Source: Marinomonas alcarazii (GTDB lineage: Bacteria; Pseudomonadota; Gammaproteobacteria; Pseudomonadales; Marinomonadaceae). Taken from it: a stretch of 64,000 nt of DNA. A program made the translations under genes and the position numbers. This document shows, piece after piece, positions 7,838 through 15,463 of this stretch (the first letter of the stretch is position 1; every line of letters begins with the position of its first letter). The notes below the pieces were generated by a model. That model worked only from the letters and a program-made list of their open reading frames with translations. It had not been told where the DNA came from and did no database searches. The stretch spans positions 288,746-352,745 of the forward strand of contig NZ_QKLW01000003.1 in assembly GCF_003208215.1 (NCBI RefSeq), given 5' to 3'.

Positions 7838-7908
7838 GATAGATCAGTAATCATTGTAAAAGGCGTTTTAGAATAACGCTTTATAGGTAAAATAGTCGCG
7901 TCTTTTAC

Positions 7909-8922
7909 GTGGATTTTAGAAAAATGATGACGCCCGAGATCTTTATTAAGCGCCAATGCAAAGCCGACACAGTAGAACGAACGTCGTTGATTCAGTCGCT
8001 GTGGAGCGGTTATGGCGAGGTAGTGCGTTATTCACTTACAGGAAAAGAAGCGCCATCGTCTATTATTGCCAAGCATTGCTCGTTTCCTTCGGAAGTGAGT
8101 CATCCTAGGGGCTGGCATTCGGATCACGCGCATCTACGTAAAGTGCGTTCCTATGAAGTAGAGCAGAATTGGTATCGACATTGGGCGCCCCGTTGCAATC
8201 TATCGGCGCGTGTTGCGCGGTGTTATGGGAACTTTCATGACGAGAGCACAGGGCAGCGATTAACCTTATTAGAAGATTTAGACGCTGCTGGTTATGCGGA
8301 CCGATATAGCGCTCATAATCTCGAGTATGTCATGTCTTGCATCCATTGGCTGGCGGCATTTCATGCGGGCTTTATCCATCAAACGCCGCCTGCTGATTGG
8401 CCGAATGATTTATGGCGCAAGGGAACCTACTGGCACCTTGATACTCGACAGGATGAGTGGTCTGTTATGGCGGAGGGAGAGTTGAAATCTGCTGCATCTG
8501 AATTGGCTGCATGTTTGGATAACGCACGTTTTAAAACCCTTGTTCATGGTGATGCCAAGGTGGCGAATTTTTGTTTTTCTCCACTCGATAATCAGGTGGC
8601 CGCTGTGGACTTTCAGTATGTTGGTGGTGGCATTGGTGTTCAAGATTTTGCGTATCTTTTAGGGAGCGCATTATCTGAGTCTGAGTTAGCGAAAAATATA
8701 GACTATTTATTGGAGTACTATTTCTCTGAGTTGGGGCGTGAGCTGATGGCGCAAGGAGAGTCTCAAGCCTTTGCCCAAGAGGTTGTTGAAGAGTGGCAAT
8801 ATTTATTCCCTATCGCTTGGGCAGACTTTCATCGCTTTATTATGGGCTGGTCTCCGACTCATCCGAAGAACACGCCTTTTAGTCAACAGCTTACCGAGCA
8901 GGCACTAAGACACTTAAGATGA
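7909..8922 (+). CDS. Aminoglycoside-phosphotransferase-like / EcKinase-like kinase
   Basis: The protein has up to 337 residues and the eukaryotic-like kinase fold of choline/ecdysteroid-kinase relatives. The catalytic loop is FKTLVHGDAKVANFCF (about residues 207-222) and the metal-binding segment is VAAVDFQYVGGGIGVQDFAYLLG (about 229-251). The N-lobe carries PSSIIAKH with the probable ATP-binding lysine. The small-molecule substrate is unknown. The start is uncertain: GTG at 7909 gives the longest frame, but ATG at 7924 or 7927 is equally plausible and no clear ribosome binding site decides. The 3' end overlaps that of convergent hrpB by 9 bp. Confidence 0.8.
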   Translation: MDFRKMMTPEIFIKRQCKADTVERTSLIQSLWSGYGEVVRYSLTGKEAPSSIIAKHCSFPSEVSHPRGWHSDHAHLRKVRSYEVEQNWYRHWAPRCNLSARVARCYGNFHDESTGQRLTLLEDLDAAGYADRYSAHNLEYVMSCIHWLAAFHAGFIHQTPPADWPNDLWRKGTYWHLDTRQDEWSVMAEGELKSAASELAACLDNARFKTLVHGDAKVANFCFSPLDNQVAAVDFQYVGGGIGVQDFAYLLGSALSESELAKNIDYLLEYYFSELGRELMAQGESQAFAQEVVEEWQYLFPIAWADFHRFIMGWSPTHPKNTPFSQQLTEQALRHLR

Positions 8923-11454
8923 CCTTAGTGCGCGGTTGGTTTTCGCGGTGGCTTGGGCGCTGAGAGGGTCTTCAGGCCATGGGTGTTTTGGGTATCTTCC
9001 ACGCATTTCTTTGCGTACTTCTGGGTAGGCTTCACGCCAAAAGAAAGCCAAATCTTGGGTTACGGCCAGGGGACGCTGTCCCGGCGAAAGCAGTTCGATA
9101 CGTACGATTTGGTTGAGAACGGTTGGGCTGTTTGTGTAGCCAAACATCTCTTGCAGTTTAACCCTTAGGGTTGGTTGTTGCTCACAATAATCAATGGCAT
9201 GACTCGCCCCAGATGGCACCGTGATTCTCGCGGGGACTTTTTGATTAAGAAATTGCTGTTGGTTCCAATCTAACCGAGATAACAATATATCGTTTAACGG
9301 GAGCTTATTCATCGCTTGTTGATTGGTTACTTTACCAAGATATGGCCCGAGCCATTCTTCTAGGTCGGCCAATAATGCCTTATCAGAACAGTCTGACCAG
9401 AGGTTTTGTTTGTCGTGCACGAAGGCAAATTGTAGGCGCGCTCGGAGTTGTTCACTGGATTCGTTCCAAGGCAAAACGGACAGACCTTCTTGGCGAATAT
9501 AATGACAAACGGCTTGGCTGATGTCTGCTTCTGACGGTTTGTTAAGTTTTTGTTTATCAATACAAAGTTTGCCGATCCAACGCTGTGATTCACTTAACAG
9601 GCGAGCGTCTTTTTTTGACCAAGCGAGGTGGTTTTTGATGAGGAATAAGTCCGCGAAATTGTCTGTTAGCATAGACAGTTCGATCGGATAGGCGAGAAAA
9701 ATACGATCTTCTTCTTGGCCATGATGGCCGCCGATATCCAGCGCGATAAGCCATTCGCTTTGTGCACAAGGATCGAGTGACGATAGGCTCGCCATTCTTC
9801 CATTGGCAAGTTTGTAGCGGGTCTTGTCGTGGTCTTGTCCTGAACGCTGAGCAATGCGATCTGCAAACGCTCGGATCAATAGAAAGGCTGTGTCTCCTTT
9901 ATGCTTGCTACAAGACGGTTGCGTGCTGATGCCTTGGCTACGTCTTTGCCATTGCTGTTGAGCCTTCACATAATGTTGTCTTGGGCGCTTGCTCTGGGCT
10001 TGATGATGGCCTGCTAACCAACTCAGTCTATCTGACAAATCGCTGTGATGATTCGCAAAAGGGTCGCCTTCCGACAGAATGGTGCAAATGGCACTGGCTA
10101 AATCACTGTCATCATTTTGTTTTCCATCGAGAAGCAATCGAGCCAGTCTGGGCTCGATACCGAGATGACTCATTTGCTCACCCAGTTGGCTTAACTCTAA
10201 AGACGGTTGTGACGTTTGATTCTGTTTAAGAGCTTGTAGGTTGGTTAGCAAGTCGATCGATTGTTGCCAGTGACTATTCGGTGGCGGCGTAATCCAATCT
10301 AATTCAAGACGTTCCTGCACGCCCCATTTTGCCAAATCCATCACCAAACTGCTGAGGTCGCTGATCTCTATTTGCGGCTGAGCTTGTGGGGCAAGCTGAT
10401 GTTGTTGGCCTTCGCTCCACCAGCGGTAACAAATCCCTTCTTCCGTTCGTCCTGCGCGACCCATGCGTTGGGTTGTTTCCGCTTGGGTTGCGCGACGAGT
10501 ATGCAATCGTGTAGTCGCGGTGCTGGCATCAAAGCGCGCTTCTCGGCTTAAGCCGCTGTCGATCACGACTCGGATGCCATCAATGGTCAAACTGGTCTGA
10601 GCGATGGCGGTCGCCAGTACGATTTTTCGGTTAGGTGCTGTGGTTGGCTCAATCACGGCCTCTTGTTCTTTTAAACTGAGCTCGCCATACAAAGGCAAGA
10701 TGCTTAAATGTGGCTCATGGCCTAAACGTTGTTGCAACTGGCTTGCCGCTTGGCGAATTTCTTTTTGACCTGGGAGGAAAACCAACAAACTGCCCGTTTC
10801 TTCATTAAAGGCTTGGCAGGTGAGTTGAACGACTTCATCGGTTACCTGAAAGGTCTTGAGTGCCTTGTTGCTATAACGAACGGTAATCGGAAAACTACGG
10901 CCTTGGCTGGTTAGTGTCAGGCAGCCGAGTCGTGTTTCAAGCGTTTCTGTATCGAGTGTGGCGGACATGACTAACAGCTTAAGCGGGTCTTCATCGCGAT
11001 ACAGTTCGCGTGCTTGCAAGCATAAAGCAAAGGCTAAATCTGAGTGCAAATTACGTTCGTGAAATTCGTCAAAGATCACTAAAGCAATGTTATCTAAACT
11101 GGGATCATCGTGCAGCATGCGCGTTAGCACGCCTTCTGTGACGACTAAAATTTGTGTCTGAGCGCTTTCTTTTCCTTCATGGCGAATACGATAGCCAACC
11201 CGTTTTCCAAGCGGTTCTTGCAAGGTATCGGCAAGGCGTTTTGCGGCCGCTTTGGCTGCCAAGCGCCTTGGTTCCAGCATGATGATTTTTCGACCTTTGA
11301 GCCAAGCTTCATCCATCAAGGCGATTGGCACCACCGTGGTTTTACCTGCACCGGGCGCGGCTTCTAATATCGCTTCATGGTGATGCAATAACTGACTTTT
11401 TAGCTGTGGAATTAGTTGGTAAATGGGTAGTTCGCTGGACATAAGACGGCTCAT
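8914..11454 (-). CDS. hrpB: ATP-dependent helicase HrpB (DEAH-like)
   Basis: The 846-residue helicase has Walker A APGAGKTTVVP (about 33-43), EPRRLAA (motif Ia), FDEFHERN (DEFH box, motif II), VMSATLDT (motif III) and QRMGRAGRTEEG (motif VI). The C-terminal HrpB region ends with LAFFWREAYPEVRKEMRGRYPKHPWPEDP, the hallmark 'RGRYPKHxWPEDP' of HrpB. HrpB is a DExH RNA/DNA helicase of unclear physiological task in gammaproteobacteria. The length is normal (about 820-850). The gene is single, convergent with the kinase gene. Confidence 0.95.
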   Translation of the reverse strand: MSRLMSSELPIYQLIPQLKSQLLHHHEAILEAAPGAGKTTVVPIALMDEAWLKGRKIIMLEPRRLAAKAAAKRLADTLQEPLGKRVGYRIRHEGKESAQTQILVVTEGVLTRMLHDDPSLDNIALVIFDEFHERNLHSDLAFALCLQARELYRDEDPLKLLVMSATLDTETLETRLGCLTLTSQGRSFPITVRYSNKALKTFQVTDEVVQLTCQAFNEETGSLLVFLPGQKEIRQAASQLQQRLGHEPHLSILPLYGELSLKEQEAVIEPTTAPNRKIVLATAIAQTSLTIDGIRVVIDSGLSREARFDASTATTRLHTRRATQAETTQRMGRAGRTEEGICYRWWSEGQQHQLAPQAQPQIEISDLSSLVMDLAKWGVQERLELDWITPPPNSHWQQSIDLLTNLQALKQNQTSQPSLELSQLGEQMSHLGIEPRLARLLLDGKQNDDSDLASAICTILSEGDPFANHHSDLSDRLSWLAGHHQAQSKRPRQHYVKAQQQWQRRSQGISTQPSCSKHKGDTAFLLIRAFADRIAQRSGQDHDKTRYKLANGRMASLSSLDPCAQSEWLIALDIGGHHGQEEDRIFLAYPIELSMLTDNFADLFLIKNHLAWSKKDARLLSESQRWIGKLCIDKQKLNKPSEADISQAVCHYIRQEGLSVLPWNESSEQLRARLQFAFVHDKQNLWSDCSDKALLADLEEWLGPYLGKVTNQQAMNKLPLNDILLSRLDWNQQQFLNQKVPARITVPSGASHAIDYCEQQPTLRVKLQEMFGYTNSPTVLNQIVRIELLSPGQRPLAVTQDLAFFWREAYPEVRKEMRGRYPKHPWPEDPLSAQATAKTNRALRSS

Positions 11455-11607
11455 TAATACGCTGCGCTCATGATAACGCTTTTAGACCGTTAACGCAGTC
11501 TCACTTTAGGGATGTCTTAGGGCGTTAGAGAGAAGAAGTGGGATGGGCAATTGCTTGTTGCTAAAAGAAGCAAAAGACGAGGCGTTTGCTTCTTTTAGAC
11601 CAAAGGG

Positions 11608-12294
11608 CTAAGGCGTGTTTTGTTGGATGTCTGTCACCAGTTTTTCCACTTTGTCATAGCCTTGTTGCATGTGCTCGGAAATGTGATTAAGCATTGCCGT
11701 TAGGTCATCACCGTTTGCCAACTCTACGTAGAGATCATGGGCATTTACATACGGGCCTGCTCGATTGTGAGCTGTTTGGTGTAGTGTAAAGTAAAGGTGT
11801 AGTCGGCCTCTTAGGCGTTGCCAAGTATCTTGCAGTAATTCGTGCCCGCTGTATTTATAGGCAACATTGTGCAGTTCTAACTCTTCAAAAATAGCCGCTT
11901 CTCTATCGTTGTTTTTTATAGCTTCGGTCAGTTTTTTTAGCTGAGTGGTTAACTCGGCTTTAAAGTTCTCATCTCGTTTTTCCCATACCAATTTGAAAGC
12001 AAACTGCTCTAGTTCAGTTCGAAACGAGTAGAGTTCTTGTATGGCTTTTACGGTGATTTCTGCAACGTATGTGCCTGTGTAAGGGATGCTTTCAATTAAC
12101 CCTTGATCAACGAGTTGACGAATAGCTTCCCTTAGTGGTCCTCGGCTTACACCCAATAAACTGGATAGTTGTGACTCAACCAATTTTGTTCCGGGTCGTA
12201 AGTCACCATTAATGATGGCTTCTCGAAGCTGTTCAACAACATTTGCACGAAGCGTTCGATCTTTATGGATGGGTTTTAGCTTTAGTGTAGACAT
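11608..12294 (-). CDS. GntR family regulator with FCD ligand domain
   Basis: The 228-residue FadR-subfamily regulator has an N-terminal winged helix (LRANVVEQLREAIINGDLRPGTKLVESQLSSLLGVSRGPLREAIRQLVDQGLI) and a C-terminal FCD domain (ELYSFRTELEQFAFKLV ... HELLQDTWQRLRGRL). I place the start at 12294, where AGGA stands 5 bases upstream (minus strand). A longer frame to 12408 would add 38 atypical residues and would run across the palindromic operator. The gene is divergent from an amino-acid/TAXI transporter cluster and presumably represses it until a metabolite binds the FCD domain. Confidence 0.88.
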   Translation of the reverse strand: MSTLKLKPIHKDRTLRANVVEQLREAIINGDLRPGTKLVESQLSSLLGVSRGPLREAIRQLVDQGLIESIPYTGTYVAEITVKAIQELYSFRTELEQFAFKLVWEKRDENFKAELTTQLKKLTEAIKNNDREAAIFEELELHNVAYKYSGHELLQDTWQRLRGRLHLYFTLHQTAHNRAGPYVNAHDLYVELANGDDLTAMLNHISEHMQQGYDKVEKLVTDIQQNTP

Positions 12295-12387
12295 AAATTC
12301 CTGACTGATAGAGCGATACAGATAACGCACTGCGATGCGGTAAAGATAGCAAAGTCTTTCATCCAGAGAAATAGGATTATCAATTAA

Positions 12388-12411
12388 TGTATGATTGTTG
12401 ACAATCATACA
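12388..12411. promoter_or_regulatory. Palindromic GntR/FCD operator
   Basis: TGTATGATTG (12388-12397) and its exact reverse complement CAATCATACA (12402-12411) flank TTGA. The centre reads ATTGTTGACAAT, which fits the TTGT-N2-ACAA core known for FCD-type GntR regulators. It lies between the divergent regulator and aminotransferase genes and ends 1 bp before the -35 box of the latter. Confidence 0.75.
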
Positions 12412-12412
12412 G

Positions 12413-12441
12413 TTGACAATTTATTTTCAGACTTATATTCT
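12413..12441 (+). promoter_or_regulatory. Promoter of the aminotransferase-proC-TAXI cluster
   Basis: A consensus -35 TTGACA (12413-12418) and TATTCT (12436-12441) are separated by 17 bp. It lies about 60 bp upstream of the aminotransferase start and abuts the palindromic operator, so a bound regulator would hinder RNA polymerase. Confidence 0.65.
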
Positions 12442-12500
12442 CAAAGCATCATTTTGATCAAAATAAGATCATATTAATTGTCGGTATCTTGGAGTGAAAT

Positions 12501-13412
12501 ATGTCGTCCCATTCTTTTAGTGCGCATTCAGCAGATGAAGATAGCAGGAATGAGTTAATTAAAATTTATGTAAATGGAGAGCTCTTACCAAAGCATGAGG
12601 CCGTTGTATCTGTATATGACAGCGGCTTTATGTTGGGGGACGGTATTTGGGAAGGTCTGCGTGTCTACAACGGTAAAATTGCCTTTCTCGATGATCACCT
12701 TGATCGCTTATATGCTTCAGCCAAAGTGCTTGATTTCAAAATCGACCTAACACGTGAAGAAATGGTCAGTGCGTTATACGACACATTAGCAGCGAACGAA
12801 ATGACACATGATGCTCATTTACGTTTGATGGTGACTCGTGGCCGTAAAAAGCATCCGTTTCAAGATCCTAGACTAAGTGTTTTTGGTTCAACGACCGTGA
12901 TTATTGCAGAACACAGTAAGCCAAGTGCCGTTGTATTGGAAAACGGCATGACCCTGTTTACTGTTCATGTCGTACGTGGCCAACCTAACAGCCAAGACCC
13001 AAAACTAAACTCACACAGTAAGCTTAATTGTATTACTGCTCTGACTCATGCTCAAAAAGCAGGTGCTGATGAAGCCTTGATGCTTGACCCGCATGGTTTT
13101 GTCGCTACTTGTAACTCCACTAACTTCTTTATTGTTCGCAATGGTGAAGTTTGGACGTCGACTCCTCGCTACTGCATGAATGGTATCACTCGCCAAAAGG
13201 TCATCGATCTATGTGTGCAAAATGACATCCCAGTGTATGAGAAAGATTTTTCTTTATTTGAAGTGTATGGCGCGGATGAAGCATTTGTAACCGGTACGTT
13301 TGGCGGCCAAACGCCTGTTGTAAAAATCGATGGGCGCGAGATTGGTGATGGTAAACCTGGGCCAATGGTAAGCCGCATTCGTGAGTTATATAAAGCACTG
13401 GCAACCGCATAA
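12501..13412 (+). CDS. Class IV PLP-dependent aminotransferase
   Basis: This 303-residue fold-type IV transaminase is of the branched-chain/D-amino-acid aminotransferase superfamily. The N-terminal part has VSVYDSGFMLGDGIWEGLRVYNGKIAFLDDHLDRL. The PLP-lysine is K174 in HSKLNC, E191 follows in GADEALMLD, and the phosphate-binding stretch is CNSTNFFIVRNGEVWT. Aminodeoxychorismate lyase and D-alanine transaminase share this fold, so substrate is open. Position at the head of a catabolic-looking cluster (proC-like gene, TAXI-TRAP uptake) under a GntR/FCD regulator suggests it deaminates an imported amino compound. That is inference. Confidence 0.82.
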   Translation: MSSHSFSAHSADEDSRNELIKIYVNGELLPKHEAVVSVYDSGFMLGDGIWEGLRVYNGKIAFLDDHLDRLYASAKVLDFKIDLTREEMVSALYDTLAANEMTHDAHLRLMVTRGRKKHPFQDPRLSVFGSTTVIIAEHSKPSAVVLENGMTLFTVHVVRGQPNSQDPKLNSHSKLNCITALTHAQKAGADEALMLDPHGFVATCNSTNFFIVRNGEVWTSTPRYCMNGITRQKVIDLCVQNDIPVYEKDFSLFEVYGADEAFVTGTFGGQTPVVKIDGREIGDGKPGPMVSRIRELYKALATA

Positions 13413-13433
13413 TTAGTCACTGGAGAAGAGGAG

Positions 13434-14255
13434 ATGAGCAGCATAATGAGCGTATCGGATAAGGTGCTAGTTGTTGGTGGTGGACGAATGGGGTCTGCAA
13501 TTATTGAAGGATGGTTGCAGCAAGGTACTCCGCCAGATTCTATTTATTTGATCGACAATAATTTGGACACTTTAAAAGCCTATGAGCAAAAGGGTTTACA
13601 CACTTTCGAGAGTGTTGATCATGTGCCTCTGGATTTAGAGTTTAGAGTGTTTTTATTGGCACTTAAGCCTCAAATTATTATGCAGCACATTTCGCAGTTT
13701 AATCGCCTCATCTCCCATTCAACATGTTTGGTTTCAGTTGCGGCAGGGGTAATGGTTCAGACTTTATTGTCTATGCTGCCTAATGCAAAGCATGTTGTTC
13801 GTGTCATGCCTAATACGCCAGCCATGATTGGTAAGGGTGTGATGGTTGGCTTTTCAGAAAGTCGCAGTGAGTTTTCTGGATTAATTGAAGGCCTATTCTC
13901 TTCATTGGGCAAGTTCTATTGGGTGTCAAAAGAAGAAGAAATGCATGCCGTAACGGCGATCAGCGGAAGTGGTCCTGCGTACTTGTTCTACTTTGCTCAG
14001 TGCTTTATTGAGTCAGCCCAATCTCTGGGGCTTGATGCGGATTTCGCAAAAGCACTAGCGCTAGACACCTTGACTGGTGCGTCTCATCTGATTGAAGAAA
14101 GTGGTATTGATGTTGAAACCTTACGTCAAAATGTCACAAGCCCAAATGGTACAACACAAGCTGGTTTGGAAGCTTTGATGCGCAATGAAGAATTAAAAGA
14201 ACGTGTGACAGCCTGTTGTGTGGCTGCTCGCCAGCGTAGCGAAGAGCTTGCTTAG
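13434..14255 (+). CDS. proC: Pyrroline-5-carboxylate reductase family protein
   Basis: The 273-residue protein has the Rossmann start VLVVGGGRMGSAIIEGW (about 11-27). AGVMVQTLLSMLP, VVRVMPNTPAMIGKG (about 122-136) and the C-terminal signature with AISGSGPAYLFYF and NVTSPNGTTQAGLEAL (about 228-243) are all P5C-reductase landmarks. It normally makes proline from pyrroline-5-carboxylate with NAD(P)H. A GGAGAAGAGGAG sequence precedes ATG at 13434. It lies 21 bp downstream of the aminotransferase gene. Within a GntR-controlled transport cluster it may act on a cyclic imine made by the transaminase, rather than being the housekeeping ProC. Confidence 0.85.
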   Translation: MSSIMSVSDKVLVVGGGRMGSAIIEGWLQQGTPPDSIYLIDNNLDTLKAYEQKGLHTFESVDHVPLDLEFRVFLLALKPQIIMQHISQFNRLISHSTCLVSVAAGVMVQTLLSMLPNAKHVVRVMPNTPAMIGKGVMVGFSESRSEFSGLIEGLFSSLGKFYWVSKEEEMHAVTAISGSGPAYLFYFAQCFIESAQSLGLDADFAKALALDTLTGASHLIEESGIDVETLRQNVTSPNGTTQAGLEALMRNEELKERVTACCVAARQRSEELA

Positions 14256-14397
14256 CCAGTGCAGAGTAATGGGAATAATACGGTTACTTTGATTCTGTTT
14301 TCAGGTTCATCGTGAACATTAGATTAGAAATTGCCTTAAGCAATCAAGAAGAGCATTCGCTCGCTACAATAACACGAAAGAAACGAAGGAATATAAA

Positions 14398-15384
14398 ATG
14401 AGTAAGTTGATGAATAAGTTAATACACACTACTGCGGCGGTTGTCGTAGCAGGAGGCGTAAGTGCGACATCGAGTTTTGCGGCTGATGTTGAGCATTTCT
14501 CTGTCGGTACTGCGGGACAAACGGGTGTTTATTACGTTGTAGGTCAATCGATTTGTAAAATGGTAAACCGCGATGCCAGAGAGCACAATTTACGTTGTTC
14601 AGCGCCGTCGACTGGTGGTTCCATTGCCAACTTAAACTCGATCCGATCTGGTGGTTTGAATCTTGGTATCGTGCAGTCAGATTGGCAGTATCATTCCTAT
14701 CATGGCACGTCAAACTTTAAAGATATTGGCCCTTATGAAGATCTACGTGCCGTATTCTCTCTTCACTCTGATATTTTTACATTGGTCGTTAGAGATGACG
14801 CGAACATCCAAACGTTTGAAGATCTAAAAGGCAAGCGTGTTAATATCGGCAACCCAGGTTCCGGTCAACGCGCCACTATGCTGACCTTGATGGAGAAGAA
14901 AGGCATGAAACTGTCTGACTTCAAACTAGCTGGTGAACTGAAGTCATCTGAACAATCTCAGGCTCTATGTGATAACAAAGTCGACGCGTTTGTCATGGTA
15001 GCCGGCCATCCTGTTGCGAATGTTAAAGAAGCAACCAGCACATGTGCAACTCACATTCTCGATGTAAATGGCGAAGCGGTTGATAGCTTAATCAATGAGT
15101 TTCCTTATTACAGCTACGCTACCATTCCAGGTGGTATGTATGAAGGCACGCCAAACGATGTTAATACCTACGGCTTGAAAGCGACATTGGTTACTTCAAC
15201 GGCTACATCAGAAAAAACGATTTATAACCTAGTAAAAAGCGTGTTTGAGAACTTTGAACGCTTTAAGCGCTTGCATCCAGCCTTTGCTAATTTAGACCCT
15301 AAAGAAATGATTAGCGCTGGCCTAACTGCTCCGCTTCATGACGGTGCGGTCAAGTATTACAAAGAGCGTGGTTGGATCGAATAA
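14398..15384 (+). CDS. TAXI family TRAP transporter solute-binding protein
   Basis: The 328-residue periplasmic protein has a signal peptide (about 1-29, ending SSFAAD). The mature start HFSVGTAGQTGVYYVVGQSICKMVN is typical of the TAXI group (TRAP-associated extracytoplasmic immunogenic protein). Further TAXI signatures are CSAPSTGGSIANLNSIRSGGLNLGIVQSDW and GKRVNIGNPGSGQRATM. It captures the substrate and hands it to the fused permease encoded next. Some characterised TAXI proteins bind glutamate-like acids, which would suit the neighbouring amino-acid enzymes, but no direct evidence of ligand exists here. Ribosome binding site AAGGA lies just upstream. Confidence 0.92.
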   Translation: MSKLMNKLIHTTAAVVVAGGVSATSSFAADVEHFSVGTAGQTGVYYVVGQSICKMVNRDAREHNLRCSAPSTGGSIANLNSIRSGGLNLGIVQSDWQYHSYHGTSNFKDIGPYEDLRAVFSLHSDIFTLVVRDDANIQTFEDLKGKRVNIGNPGSGQRATMLTLMEKKGMKLSDFKLAGELKSSEQSQALCDNKVDAFVMVAGHPVANVKEATSTCATHILDVNGEAVDSLINEFPYYSYATIPGGMYEGTPNDVNTYGLKATLVTSTATSEKTIYNLVKSVFENFERFKRLHPAFANLDPKEMISAGLTAPLHDGAVKYYKERGWIE

Positions 15385-15410
15385 CCCTAGCTATCTTGGT
15401 ATCCATTGTT

Positions 15411-15440
15411 GCCACCGGTGAGATGATCCGGTGGCGTTTT
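15411..15440 (+). terminator. Intra-operon hairpin after the TAXI binding-protein gene
   Basis: GCCACCGG (15411-15418) pairs perfectly with CCGGTGGC (15428-15435), loop of 9, followed by GTTTT. With a short T-run it is more likely a partial attenuator or mRNA-stabilising hairpin that keeps binding protein in excess over permease than a full stop. Confidence 0.65.
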
Positions 15441-15463
15441 AAGTATTCTCCTGGGGTTGTAAT

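Noticed and set aside
12295..12408. Longer start of the GntR regulator
   Set aside because: The extra 38 residues look unlike the family, cross a palindromic operator, and the internal ATG has a good ribosome binding site.
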